64,000 nt of DNA from assembly GCF_004364335.1 (NCBI RefSeq), contig NZ_SOCR01000004.1, forward strand, positions 124,001 through 188,000, in the 5' to 3' direction. Position numbers and translations under genes: made by a program. The notes under the pieces were generated by a model. It had not been told where the DNA came from, ran no database searches, and saw only the letters and a list, made by a program, of their open reading frames with translations. This document shows positions 29,606 to 38,372 of the stretch, piece by piece (positions within the stretch are counted from its first letter, which is position 1; each line of letters opens with the position of its first letter). This DNA comes from Pseudomonas graminis. GTDB lineage: Bacteria > Pseudomonadota > Gammaproteobacteria > Pseudomonadales > Pseudomonadaceae.

Positions 29606-29620
29606 TAGTAAGTCGGTCTA
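29606..29620. promoter_or_regulatory. NemR-like half operator before the tetR gene
   Basis: TAGTAAGTCGGTCTA, about 20 bases upstream of the repressor start, carries one perfect GGTCTA half site and a degenerate partner, matching the site before the DJ-1 gene. Confidence 0.45.
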
Positions 29621-29673
29621 CTACAAGATTCGGATGGACGCTGCTTTCGCGTGTCAGCACAGCCGCTTGGCTC

Positions 29674-29704
29674 GAACGACGGCTCTGACAGCAAGCCGTC
29701 GTTC
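29674..29704 (-). terminator. Terminator of the ABC transporter gene
   Basis: GAACGACGGCT (29674-29684) pairs with AGCCGTCGTTC (29694-29704), an 11-bp stem with a 9-base loop, 29 bases after the transporter stop on the minus strand. It has no long T-run. Confidence 0.6.
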
Positions 29705-29732
29705 TGCTCCGGGTAATCGACGCGCGTCTGCG

Positions 29733-31592
29733 CTAGACCTGATCCACCGCTTCAGGCACGCCCTGATCCTCGCCCAGAAACCCGCCGCTCTGGTGATGCC
29801 ACAACCGCGCATAAGTGCCGTTCTTGCTGAGCAGTTCAGCGTGGGTGCCTTGTTCGATGATGCGCCCGTTGTCCATCACGATGAGCCGGTCCATGGCCGC
29901 AATGGTCGACAGACGGTGGGCGATGGCAATGACGGTCTTGCCTTTCATCATTTCGTCGAGGCTTTCTTGAATCGCCACTTCGACTTCCGAATCCAGCGCG
30001 CTGGTCGCTTCGTCCAGCAGCAGGATCGGCGCGTTCTTCAGCATCACGCGGGCAATGGCAACCCGTTGGCGCTGGCCGCCCGACAGCTTGATGCCGCGTT
30101 CACCGACCAGCGTGTCGTAGCCGCTGTGGCCATGCTTGTCGCTGAGCTGGCTGATGAAGCCATCCGCCTGGGCGTTGACCGCCGCGGTGTGAATTTCCTC
30201 ATCGGTGGCATCAGGTCGACCATACGCAATGTTGTCGCGAATGGAGCGATGCAGCAGCGACGTGTCCTGAGTCACCATGCCGATGGTGCTGCGCAGGCTG
30301 TCTTGGGTGACCTGCCGGATGTTCTGCCCATCGACGCGAATCTCGCCGCTGTCCACGTCATAGAAGCGCAGCAGCAGATTGATCAGCGTGGATTTGCCGG
30401 CCCCTGAACGGCCAACCAGCCCTATCTTCTCGCCCGGCCGGATGGCCAGATCCAAACCATCCAGCACCTGGCGCTCGCCGTTGTAGTTGAAGCTGACGTT
30501 GTCGAAGGTCACCGCGCCGCCGGTGGTCTTCAAAACGGTAGCATCCGGCGCGTCCTGAACTTTAGGGCCCTGGGTCAGGGTCGCCATGCCGTCCTGCACC
30601 GTGCCGATGTTCTCGAACAGCGAGGTCATCTGCCACATGATCCAGTGGGACATGCCATTGATGCGCAGCGCCATTGCAGTAATCGCGGCCACCGCTCCAG
30701 TCCCGACGTCACCCTGATGCCACAGCCACAGGGCATAACCGCCCGCGCCCAGAATCAATGCGACGACCAGTGCCTGATTGACGATCTCGAACTGGCTGAC
30801 CAGACGCATCTGGCGAAAGCCCGTTTGCTTGAAATCCTCCATCGCCGCGCGTGCAAACTGCGCTTCCCGTTTGGAGTGGGAGAACAGCTTTACCGTGGTG
30901 ATGTTGGTGTAGGCGTCGGAGATTCGCCCGGTCATCGACGACCGCGCGTTGGCCTGCTCCTGACCGACCTTGCCCAGGCGCGGCACGAAGTACAGCATGG
31001 CCAGCCCGAACAGCACGATCCAGGCAAGGAACGGCAGCATCAGCTTCAAGGCGAAGCCGCCGGCCAGGGCGATGATCGCGATGAAGTAAACGCCGATGCC
31101 GGGCGCGATTTCGATCAGCGTGAACAGCACGTCCCGCACCGCCAGCGCGGTCTGCATGACCTTGGTGGTGACCCGGCCGGAGAATTCATCGGAAAAGAAC
31201 GACAGGCTTTGCCGCAGCATCAGTCGGTGAAAATCCCAGCGCAGCCGCAGCGGCAGGTTGATCGCCAGCACCTGGTGCTGAACCATCGTGCGCAGGGCCA
31301 CCAGTGCGATGCTGACCACCAGCACGATGCCGATGCCCCACAGCGCGCGACTTTCCTCACCTGCGGTGGCGCCGCCGTCCTTCCAGGTCGACAGCAGATC
31401 GACCACTTGTCCGAGGAACGAGAAAAGCCAGGCTTCGTAGAGCGACACACAGGCGCTGAGCACCGCAAGGGCGAGAATATAGCCACGCGCGCCCCGGGTG
31501 CAGGCCCAGAGAAACCGCGCCAGCCCCACGGGCGGCGGCGGTGCTTCGTCGGGAGGGAAGGGGTCGAGTCGTCGTTCAAACACGCTCAGCAT
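29733..31592 (-). CDS. ABC exporter, fused permease and ATPase
   Basis: With the start at 31592 (GGAG seven bases upstream) the product is 619 residues; the frame extends to 31736 but lacks a ribosome site there. An N-terminal permease with about six spans (starting WACTRGARGYILALAVLSAC) precedes the ATPase with Walker A GRSGAGKST, signature LSGGQRQ and Walker B ILLLDEATSALD. It is a half-size type IV exporter of the lipid/multidrug class, acting as a dimer in the inner membrane. The substrate is unknown. It stands alone between a terminator and nadA. Confidence 0.93.
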   Translation of the reverse strand: MLSVFERRLDPFPPDEAPPPPVGLARFLWACTRGARGYILALAVLSACVSLYEAWLFSFLGQVVDLLSTWKDGGATAGEESRALWGIGIVLVVSIALVALRTMVQHQVLAINLPLRLRWDFHRLMLRQSLSFFSDEFSGRVTTKVMQTALAVRDVLFTLIEIAPGIGVYFIAIIALAGGFALKLMLPFLAWIVLFGLAMLYFVPRLGKVGQEQANARSSMTGRISDAYTNITTVKLFSHSKREAQFARAAMEDFKQTGFRQMRLVSQFEIVNQALVVALILGAGGYALWLWHQGDVGTGAVAAITAMALRINGMSHWIMWQMTSLFENIGTVQDGMATLTQGPKVQDAPDATVLKTTGGAVTFDNVSFNYNGERQVLDGLDLAIRPGEKIGLVGRSGAGKSTLINLLLRFYDVDSGEIRVDGQNIRQVTQDSLRSTIGMVTQDTSLLHRSIRDNIAYGRPDATDEEIHTAAVNAQADGFISQLSDKHGHSGYDTLVGERGIKLSGGQRQRVAIARVMLKNAPILLLDEATSALDSEVEVAIQESLDEMMKGKTVIAIAHRLSTIAAMDRLIVMDNGRIIEQGTHAELLSKNGTYARLWHHQSGGFLGEDQGVPEAVDQV

Positions 31593-31846
31593 GAGGGGCT
31601 CCAAAACTGTCCAGTGGTGCAGATTCTGCCATTGAATGGCGGGCTTGAGGGTTTCGGCGGTTTTTCGGGTGACTCGTTCAAACCATTGCGGCCGTGTTTT
31701 TACAATGGCCTGCGCTTGAGGTGATTGCGCTGGCATTGAGGGCGGAGCCTGCCGGTAAGTGATCGCTCAACGGATCCCGTGCTAACTTCCGGGCCGTTTT
31801 CTATCATGCGGACTTTCCGTCCGTACGCGCATTCAGGTCCAACGAC

Positions 31847-32905
31847 ATGACACACATCTCCGAACGCCTCCTGGTCCAAGCGCACTTGGACGCCAAGCAG
31901 CCCAAAACCCTGAGCCCGCACGAGGAAGCGGAATACCGCCGGCTGATCGCTGCCGAGCTCAAGGCCCAGGACGCCGTGCTGGTCGCTCACTACTACTGCG
32001 ATCCGGTGATTCAGGCACTGGCGGAAGAAACCGGCGGTTGCGTCTCGGATTCTCTGGAGATGGCGCGATTCGGCAAAAACCATCCGGCGAAAACCGTGCT
32101 GGTGGCCGGGGTGCGTTTCATGGGCGAAACCGCAAAAATCCTGACCCCTGAAAAACGCATCCTGATGCCGACCCTCGAAGCGACCTGCTCACTGGACCTC
32201 GGTTGCCCGGTCGATGAGTTCGCTGCGTTCTGCGATCAGCATCCCGAACGCACTGTGGTGGTTTACGCCAATACGTCAGCCGCGGTAAAAGCCCGTGCCG
32301 ACTGGGTGGTGACGTCCAGTTGCGCGCTGGAGATCGTCGAAAGCCTGATGGACAACGGCGAGAAAATCATCTGGGCGCCTGACAAGCATCTGGGCCGTTA
32401 CATCCAGCGTGAGACCGGGGCGGACATGCTGCTGTGGGACGGCGCCTGCATCGTGCACGAGGAGTTCAAGTCCCGGCAACTGGAGGACATGAAGGCGTTG
32501 TACCCGGACGCCGCCATTCTGGTGCACCCGGAATCCCCCGAGTCTGTCATTGATCTGGCTGACGCAGTGGGCTCTACCAGCCAGTTGATCAAGGCGGCGC
32601 AAACGCTGCCGAACACCACCTTCATCGTCGCCACCGACCGCGGCATCTTCTACAAGATGCAGCAGCTGTGCCCGGACAAGGTCTTCATTGAGGCACCGAC
32701 CGCCGGAAATGGCGCCGCATGCCGCAGTTGCGCCCATTGCCCGTGGATGGCGATGAACACCCTGGCGCGCACGCTTCAGTGTTTGCGCAAAGGCACCAAC
32801 GAGATCTTCGTTGACCCCGCCGTTATCCCTCACGCCGTCCGGCCGTTGCAGCGCATGCTCGACTTCACCCAGGCGGCACGCATGAAAGCCTCGGGGAATG
32901 CTTGA
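31847..32905 (+). CDS. nadA: Quinolinate synthase NadA
   Basis: NadA (352 residues) condenses iminoaspartate with dihydroxyacetone phosphate to quinolinate in NAD synthesis. The three 4Fe-4S ligands are visible: one Cys in [12 protein letters not shown], one in [11 protein letters not shown] and one in [11 protein letters not shown]. Substrate-binding motifs are AHYYCDP and [14 protein letters not shown]. The start MTHISERLL lies in a gap of about 250 bases that should hold the promoter. A heptamer repeat tract begins six bases after the stop. Confidence 0.96.
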   Translation: MTHISERLLVQAHLDAKQPKTLSPHEEAEYRRLIAAELKAQDAVLVAHYYCDPVIQALAEETGGCVSDSLEMARFGKNHPAKTVLVAGVRFMGETAKILTPEKRILMPTLEATCSLDLGCPVDEFAAFCDQHPERTVVVYANTSAAVKARADWVVTSSCALEIVESLMDNGEKIIWAPDKHLGRYIQRETGADMLLWDGACIVHEEFKSRQLEDMKALYPDAAILVHPESPESVIDLADAVGSTSQLIKAAQTLPNTTFIVATDRGIFYKMQQLCPDKVFIEAPTAGNGAACRSCAHCPWMAMNTLARTLQCLRKGTNEIFVDPAVIPHAVRPLQRMLDFTQAARMKASGNA

Positions 32906-32911
32906 ATAACG

Positions 32912-32995
32912 GCCGCAAGCCGCAAGCCGCAAGCCGCAAGCTTCAAGCTTCAAGCTTCAAGCTTCAAGCTTCAAGCTTCAAGCTTCAAGCTTCAA
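32912..32995. repeat. Heptanucleotide tandem repeat
   Basis: Twelve uninterrupted 7-base units: four GCCGCAA (32912-32939), then eight GCTTCAA (32940-32995). Degenerate units (AGCTTGCCGCT) continue to about 33055. It lies between the convergent nadA and protease genes. The units contain HindIII-like AAGCTT steps. Slippage should change the copy number. Confidence 0.95.
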
Positions 32996-33056
32996 GCGAA
33001 AAGCCAGCTCGCCGCATTTCAGCTTGCCGCTTATAGCTTGCCGCTCGTAGCTCACC

Positions 33057-34493
33057 TCAATTCATCATGTCCTTCACCGCCCGTTCCTGGGCGATGATTT
33101 CCTGCTGCCGTGCGTCGATGCGCGAGGCCAGCTGGAAGTTGTTGTTCGCGCGGCGCTTGGCGAATTCAAGCTGTTGAATCGCCTGTTTGAAATCGCCCAT
33201 CAGCGCGAAATATTCCGCACGCGCCTGATGCAGGCCGATGGTGTCGCCCGACAGGCCACGGGTGTCAGCCACCTGATTCCAGATGTCCGGATCGTCCGGG
33301 CGGCTCTTCAGCAGAATCTCCAGAGACTTCAACGCCTCGGGCGCCTTGGACTGCTTGAGCAAGACGTCGACTTTGGCCTGATTGAGCGGATAGTTATCGG
33401 GATACAGATTCAGCATTCGGTCCACCCGCTGTTGAGCGTCGGGCAGGCGATTGTTGGAGATGTCCAGGTTCACGGCGGCGAGGTTGTAAGGAATGTTGTC
33501 CGGCGCCTTGTCGAGCAGGGGCTTCAAGGTTTCGCGGCCTTCGTTCAGCTGACCTGCCTTGGTCTGTGCGAGCGCCAGGCCATAGCGGGCGGCGTCGTTT
33601 TTCGGGTTCTCGGCCAGTTGCGCCCGGAAACGCTTGGCGGCCATGCCGGGGGTTTCTTCGTAGATCAGCACGGTGCGGGCGCGCATCAATTGATACGCAG
33701 GACTGTCTTCCTTGCCGCCGGGCTTGGCTTGCTCGGCGCGGTTGCGGGTGTCGGCGATACGGGATTCGGTCACCGGGTGGCTCATCAGGAATTCCGGTGG
33801 CTTGGCGTCATAGCGATACTGGCGCGCCAGACGCTCGAACATGGTGGGCATGTTGCGCGGGTCGTAGCCGGCCTTTTCCAGGTTAAGAATGCCGATGCGG
33901 TCCGCTTCTGCTTCGTTTTGCCGGGAGAATCGCGCCTGTTCCTGAATCGCGGCGGCCTGGGTGCCGGCAATCGCGGCAATCCCTGCATCGCCCGCGCCCG
34001 CTGCGGCCATGACAATACCGGCGAGCATCGCCGCCATCACCGGCACTTGCATGCGCTGCTGCGCCTGCACGCCCCTGGCAAAGTGCCGTTGCGACAAGTG
34101 AGCCAGTTCGTGGGCGAGTACTGCGGCGTATTCGCCTTCGGTTTCAGCGTGGAGGAACAACCCGCCGTTGACCCCGATGATCCCGCCGGGCGCGGCGAAG
34201 GCGTTGATCTCCGGCGTGTTGATCAGAATGAATTCGAGACGGCGGTCCTGCACCTGGCTGGTTTCGGCAAGACGGTAGACCGACGACTCAACAAAGTCCT
34301 TGAGCAGCGGGTCGGACAGCTGCGCCACTTCAGAGCGCAGCAGCCCGAGCCAGGCGCGCCCCAGGTCATGTTCTTGCTGCGGAGAAACGATGGATGAACT
34401 CGCGTCGCCGAGGGAGGGCAGGTCATCTTCTGCGAAACTCGGTGCTGCCAGCAGGCATGCGAGGGTCAGCAGCGTGGGGCGCAAAAAATTCAT
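33057..34493 (-). CDS. Periplasmic M48 metalloprotease with TPR repeats (BepA-like)
   Basis: The start at 34493 gives 478 residues with a signal peptide (MNFLRPTLLTLACLLAAPSFA). The zinc site is HELAHLSQRHF, with the third ligand Glu in NEAEADRIG. A TPR domain fills the C-terminal half. This is the BepA/YfgC architecture, a periplasmic chaperone-protease for outer-membrane protein assembly, notably LptD. BamC is encoded 4 kb away but is not linked. It is convergent with nadA and divergent from the TusA-like gene. Confidence 0.92.
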   Translation of the reverse strand: MNFLRPTLLTLACLLAAPSFAEDDLPSLGDASSSIVSPQQEHDLGRAWLGLLRSEVAQLSDPLLKDFVESSVYRLAETSQVQDRRLEFILINTPEINAFAAPGGIIGVNGGLFLHAETEGEYAAVLAHELAHLSQRHFARGVQAQQRMQVPVMAAMLAGIVMAAAGAGDAGIAAIAGTQAAAIQEQARFSRQNEAEADRIGILNLEKAGYDPRNMPTMFERLARQYRYDAKPPEFLMSHPVTESRIADTRNRAEQAKPGGKEDSPAYQLMRARTVLIYEETPGMAAKRFRAQLAENPKNDAARYGLALAQTKAGQLNEGRETLKPLLDKAPDNIPYNLAAVNLDISNNRLPDAQQRVDRMLNLYPDNYPLNQAKVDVLLKQSKAPEALKSLEILLKSRPDDPDIWNQVADTRGLSGDTIGLHQARAEYFALMGDFKQAIQQLEFAKRRANNNFQLASRIDARQQEIIAQERAVKDMMN

Positions 34494-34639
34494 GCACGAA
34501 ACTCTGGGGCAGAAAGACGTCACTGTAGCTGGCTCAATGGCTTGCTGACCAGAGTGGGGTATTCTGGAAAACTTGTAAGAATGTTCTTCCGCCCGTTGGC
34601 TTTTATGCGAGGGCGGATGTGTCTACCCGGAGAGAAACG

Positions 34640-34891
34640 ATGTCTGACGCTGTAGGACACCCCGCAGCCTGCGATGCAGAGCTTGACGCCAGCGGTCTCA
34701 ATTGCCCGCTTCCCTTGCTCAAGGCCAAGATGGAACTCAACCGTCTGGCCAGCGGCGCGGTCCTCAAAGTGACGGCCACGGACGCAGGCTCGCAGCGCGA
34801 CTTCCGTACCTTCGCAAAACTGGCCGGGCATGCGCTGCTGCACGAAGAAAACGCTGACGGCATTTATCGGTACTGGCTACGCAAGGCCTGA
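34640..34891 (+). CDS. TusA-like sulfur carrier protein
   Basis: The start at 34640 has GGAGAG upstream and gives 83 residues. The sulfurtransferase motif with the acceptor Cys is LNCPLPLLKAK (CPxP). Proteins of this fold pass persulfide sulfur to tRNA thiolation or other acceptors. It lies 40 bases before the PerM-like gene, so the two are probably co-transcribed. The exact sulfur pathway is not shown by the sequence. Confidence 0.9.
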   Translation: MSDAVGHPAACDAELDASGLNCPLPLLKAKMELNRLASGAVLKVTATDAGSQRDFRTFAKLAGHALLHEENADGIYRYWLRKA

Positions 34892-34931
34892 GCGTTTCTG
34901 ACCCCTCGCAACAACCCCCTTAGGATTCTTG

Positions 34932-36002
34932 ATGTTCAAAGTGCTTCGCGACTGGATACAGCGCTACTTTTCCGACGAGGAAGCGGTAGTGCTGGCGGTG
35001 CTGTTGGTTCTCGGATTTACCGTTGTTCTTACCCTTGGCGGCATGCTTGCCCCGGTGCTGGCCGGGCTGGTACTCGCGTTTCTGATGCAAGGGTTGGTCA
35101 ACCTGCTCGAGCGCTTGCGAGTGCCGGAAGGTGGCGCAGTGGGGCTGGTCTTCGCTTTATTCATGGGGGCGCTGGCGCTGTTTCTGCTGGTGCTCGTGCC
35201 TCTGTTGTGGCGCCAGCTCATCACGTTGTTCAACGAATTGCCCGGCATGCTCGCCAAGTGGCAGTCATTGCTGTTGCTGCTGCCGGAGCGTTATCCGCAT
35301 CTGGTGTCGGACGAGCAGGTCTTGCAGGCCATCGAAGTGGCTCGCGGCGAGGTCGGAAAGTTCGGCCAATGGGCGCTGACGTTTTCTCTGTCCAGCCTGC
35401 CGCTGTTGGTCAACATGATGATCTACCTGGTGCTGGTGCCGATCCTGGTGTTCTTCTTCCTTAAAGATCGTCGGATGATCAGCCGCTGGGCGAGGGGCTA
35501 TCTGCCCCGCGAACGAACGCTGATTACCCATGTGGCCGAGGAAATGAACCGGCAGATCGCCAACTACATTCGCGGCAAGGTCATCGAGATTTTCATCTGC
35601 GGCGGGGTGACGTACATCGCCTTTGTGACCATGGGCCTGAATTATTCGGCGTTGCTGGCGATGCTGGTGGGGATTTCGGTAGTCGTGCCGTATGTGGGCG
35701 CTGTGGTGGTGACGGTGCCCGTGGCGTTCATCGCGCTGTTCCAGTGGGGCTGGAGCGATCAGTTCATCTACCTGATGGTGGTCCACGGCATTATCCAGAC
35801 CCTGGACGGCAACGTGCTGGTCCCGCTGCTGTTCTCCCAGACCGTCAGCCTGCACCCGGTGGCAATCATTTGCGCCGTGTTGTTGTTCGGCGGGCTGTGG
35901 GGGTTCTGGGGGATTTTCTTTGCGATTCCGCTGGCGACCCTGTTCAAGGCCGTGCTTGATGCGTGGCCACGGAATGAGCCGACAGTGGCGCCGTTGTTGT
36001 AG
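34932..36002 (+). CDS. AI-2E family (PerM-like) permease
   Basis: A 356-residue inner-membrane protein with about eight spans. The start is ATG 34932 with TAGGA seven bases before; a TTG one codon earlier is ignored. Features are an N-terminal pair of spans (VVLAVLLVLGFTVVLTLGGML), a cytoplasmic/periplasmic helical insert (residues about 95-150) and the conserved C-terminal cluster around ISVVVPYVGAVVVTVPVAFI. The family includes autoinducer-2 exporters and sodium/proton antiporters; the substrate is unknown. Confidence 0.9.
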   Translation: MFKVLRDWIQRYFSDEEAVVLAVLLVLGFTVVLTLGGMLAPVLAGLVLAFLMQGLVNLLERLRVPEGGAVGLVFALFMGALALFLLVLVPLLWRQLITLFNELPGMLAKWQSLLLLLPERYPHLVSDEQVLQAIEVARGEVGKFGQWALTFSLSSLPLLVNMMIYLVLVPILVFFFLKDRRMISRWARGYLPRERTLITHVAEEMNRQIANYIRGKVIEIFICGGVTYIAFVTMGLNYSALLAMLVGISVVVPYVGAVVVTVPVAFIALFQWGWSDQFIYLMVVHGIIQTLDGNVLVPLLFSQTVSLHPVAIICAVLLFGGLWGFWGIFFAIPLATLFKAVLDAWPRNEPTVAPLL

Positions 36003-36017
36003 GTGTTGCCTTGCTTT

Positions 36018-36106
36018 TGTAGGAGTGAGCTTGCTCGCGATTGGCGTCGTCCAGGTCAAGATGCGATGACTAAACGAACCCGATCGCGAGCAAGCTCACT
36101 CCTACA
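36018..36106. repeat. REP doublet (REPIN)
   Basis: Two perfect 24-base copies in inverted orientation, 36018-36041 (TGTAGGAGTGAGCTTGCTCG...) and 36083-36106, flank a 41-base centre. This is the common Pseudomonas REP sequence arranged as a REPIN, placed between convergent genes. It can also serve as a bidirectional terminator. Confidence 0.9.
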
Positions 36107-36115
36107 GTATGGCGA

Positions 36116-36589
36116 TCAAGCCTGGTTCAGCACCTGAGCTGCTTCCAGCACCGCCGCCACATGCCCTGGCACCTTCACGCCGCGCCATTCCTTGCGCAGC
36201 ACACCGTCCTTGTCGATCAGGAAGGTGCTGCGGTCGACGCCCAGGTATTCCTTGCCGTACAGCTTCTTCAGCTTGATCACATCGAACAACTGGCACAGCG
36301 ATTCATCTTTGTCCGAGATCAACTCGAACGGGAATTCCTGCTTGGCCTTGAAGTTCTCGTGGGATTTCAGGCTGTCCCGTGAAACACCGAACACTACGGT
36401 GTTGGCAGCCTTGAAGTCGGCGTGATGATCGCGAAAGCCCTGGCCCTGGGTGGTGCAGCCTGGGGTGCTGTCCTTCGGGTAGAAATAAAGGACGACTTGC
36501 TGACCTCTCAGTGCCGACAGGCTGACCGCCTGTTCGCTCGTGGCCTGCACCTGAAAGTCGGCAACGGGTTGGTCGAGTTCTACAGCCAT
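36116..36589 (-). CDS. bcp: Thioredoxin-dependent peroxiredoxin (Bcp/PrxQ)
   Basis: A 157-residue peroxiredoxin that reduces hydrogen peroxide and organic peroxides. The peroxidatic Cys lies in DSTPGCTTQGQGF at about residue 45. The resolving Cys usually found five residues later (CTTEAC) is replaced by Gly. Another Cys occurs in ESLCQLFDV (about residue 97), which can act as resolving residue in another PrxQ subtype. The start has AAGGAG seven bases upstream, overlapping the gcvR stop region, so gcvR and bcp form one minus-strand unit. Confidence 0.93.
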   Translation of the reverse strand: MAVELDQPVADFQVQATSEQAVSLSALRGQQVVLYFYPKDSTPGCTTQGQGFRDHHADFKAANTVVFGVSRDSLKSHENFKAKQEFPFELISDKDESLCQLFDVIKLKKLYGKEYLGVDRSTFLIDKDGVLRKEWRGVKVPGHVAAVLEAAQVLNQA

Positions 36590-36599
36590 ACGGGACTCC

Positions 36600-37163
36600 T
36601 TACATCGGTGCTTGAGGGCGCCACGGTTCGATCAGCGCATCGAGGTTGAGTGCGTCGGCGAAGTCCAGGAACTGGTCGCGCAACCAGCTGATCTGGGTGC
36701 CGGCCGGCAATGTCACGGTGAACGTCGCGTTGAGCATGGTGCCGCCGGTCTGCGGTGCCTGGTAGGTGTCGCAGATCAGGTTTTCCAGCTCGACATTGTG
36801 GTCGATGAAGAACTGGCACAGCTCGTTAATGATGTCCGGGCGGTACGCCGAACTGACGTAGGCCACGTAGGGCAGGGCTTCCGGACGGTTTTCCAGCGAA
36901 GCACTGCGCACCACATTGACGGTGAAGGCGTGTTTCTTCGCCAGATTGGGCAGGCCGGTTTCCAGACGCGCCAGGGCGTCCCAGCTGCCGGAGATCTGCA
37001 GGATCAGCGCGCTGCACTCACCGTGGCGAGTGAGGCGTGAGCTGACGACCGAGCAACGGCTTTCGTTACTGGCGCGGCACAGCACGTTGGTCAGCTCCAT
37101 TGGGTTGGCGCCAAGGGCACTGATGACAAGGAATTGTTCGCGAACTGTGGGGATGGATGACAT
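36600..37163 (-). CDS. gcvR: Glycine cleavage regulator GcvR-like, two ACT domains
   Basis: A 187-residue protein with two ACT domains: EQFLVISALGANPMELTNVL (about 10-90) and PYVAYVSSAYRPDIINELCQF (about 98-180). It matches GcvR-type proteins that bind glycine and modulate GcvA. It lies upstream of bcp with a 10-base gap, the common bcp-gcvR pairing in Pseudomonas. It is divergent from dapA across about 310 bases (37164-37476), which show no further gene and must hold both promoters. Confidence 0.88.
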   Translation of the reverse strand: MSSIPTVREQFLVISALGANPMELTNVLCRASNESRCSVVSSRLTRHGECSALILQISGSWDALARLETGLPNLAKKHAFTVNVVRSASLENRPEALPYVAYVSSAYRPDIINELCQFFIDHNVELENLICDTYQAPQTGGTMLNATFTVTLPAGTQISWLRDQFLDFADALNLDALIEPWRPQAPM

Positions 37164-37476
37164 GCAGCATTCCTAAACGATGAGCGGTCGGTACGCAGCA
37201 GGCCTTTGCCGGCGGGCTCGACGAACGAAGGCATCGTGACGTCGCCCCGACCCACAGCCGTCAATCGCGTCCATGAGCCTGTCATGGCGCGCGATAGCGA
37301 CGCAGGGCGGGGTAAGTGACGACAAAATCGAGCAGTCGAACGAGCCGGGCAGATGACCCGTACCGATCAAAGACCGAAGGGTAGCGAAAACCGGCGCCGA
37401 GGGGAATGCTCGCCTTGTGCAAGGATCATGGCGCCAGTACCATTACCGCTCTCTTTTTCCGGCAGGAGCGGTTTGC

Positions 37477-38355
37477 ATGATTGCGGGCAGTATGGTGGCA
37501 CTGGTCACACCCATGGATGCACAAGGTCGTCTCGATTGGGACAGCCTGAGCAAACTGGTGGACTTTCACCTGCAAGAGGGCACCAACGCCATTGTTGCCG
37601 TCGGCACCACCGGTGAATCCGCGACGCTCGACGTCAACGAGCACATCGAAGTCATCCGCCGCGTGGTCCAGCAGGTCGCTGGTCGCATTCCGGTCATCGC
37701 CGGCACGGGCGCCAACTCCACCCGCGAGGCGGTCGAACTGACCACCAACGCCAAGAACGCCGGTGCCGATGCCTGCCTGCTGGTCACCCCGTACTACAAC
37801 AAGCCGACCCAGGAAGGCTTGTACCAGCACTTCAAGCACATCGCCGAAGCCGTCGACATCCCGCAGATTCTCTATAACGTGCCGGGCCGTACTGCCTGCG
37901 ACATGTCAGCCGAGACCGTCATCCGCCTGTCGAAAGTCAAAAACATCATCGCCATCAAGGAAGCCACCGGTGACCTGCAGCGCGCCAAGGATATTCTTGC
38001 CGGCGTGAGCAGCGACTTCCTGGTCTATTCCGGCGACGACGCCACCGCAGTCGAGCTGATGTTGCTCGGCGGCAAAGGCAACATCTCGGTCACTGCCAAC
38101 GTCGCGCCGCGCGCCATGGCCGACCTGTGCAAGGCCGCAATGGACGGTGATGCCGACACCGCCCGCGCGATCCACGAAAAACTGATGCCGCTGAACAAGA
38201 CCCTGTTCATCGAATCGAACCCTATTCCCGTGAAATGGGCCCTGCATGAGATGGGTTTGATGCCAGACGGTATTCGTCTGCCGCTTACCTGGCTCAGCGA
38301 GTCCTGCCACGAGCCGCTGCGTCAGGCCCTGCGCCAGTCCGGTGTATTGGTCTAA
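37477..38355 (+). CDS. dapA: 4-hydroxy-tetrahydrodipicolinate synthase DapA
   Basis: DapA (292 residues from ATG 37477, CAGGAG upstream) condenses pyruvate with aspartate semialdehyde in lysine and diaminopimelate synthesis. The Schiff-base Lys is in [11 protein letters not shown], the Tyr of the proton relay in [10 protein letters not shown], and the Thr pair in [10 protein letters not shown]. The frame extends upstream to 37417 without support. The stop TAA overlaps an ATG of the bamC frame, so the two genes are linked, the usual Pseudomonas order. Confidence 0.96.
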   Translation: MIAGSMVALVTPMDAQGRLDWDSLSKLVDFHLQEGTNAIVAVGTTGESATLDVNEHIEVIRRVVQQVAGRIPVIAGTGANSTREAVELTTNAKNAGADACLLVTPYYNKPTQEGLYQHFKHIAEAVDIPQILYNVPGRTACDMSAETVIRLSKVKNIIAIKEATGDLQRAKDILAGVSSDFLVYSGDDATAVELMLLGGKGNISVTANVAPRAMADLCKAAMDGDADTARAIHEKLMPLNKTLFIESNPIPVKWALHEMGLMPDGIRLPLTWLSESCHEPLRQALRQSGVLV

Positions 38356-38372
38356 TGAGGAAGCATTACGCA

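Noticed and set aside
30645-31724. Plus-strand frame opposite the ABC transporter
   Set aside because: Gln/His/Arg-rich shadow of a clear ABC exporter.
32912-33055. CRISPR-like repeat array
   Set aside because: Units are 7 bases, contiguous and without spacers; it is a simple tandem repeat.
33174-34397. Plus-strand frame opposite the M48 protease
   Set aside because: The protease has a signal peptide, the HELAH motif and TPRs; the opposite frame has none of these.
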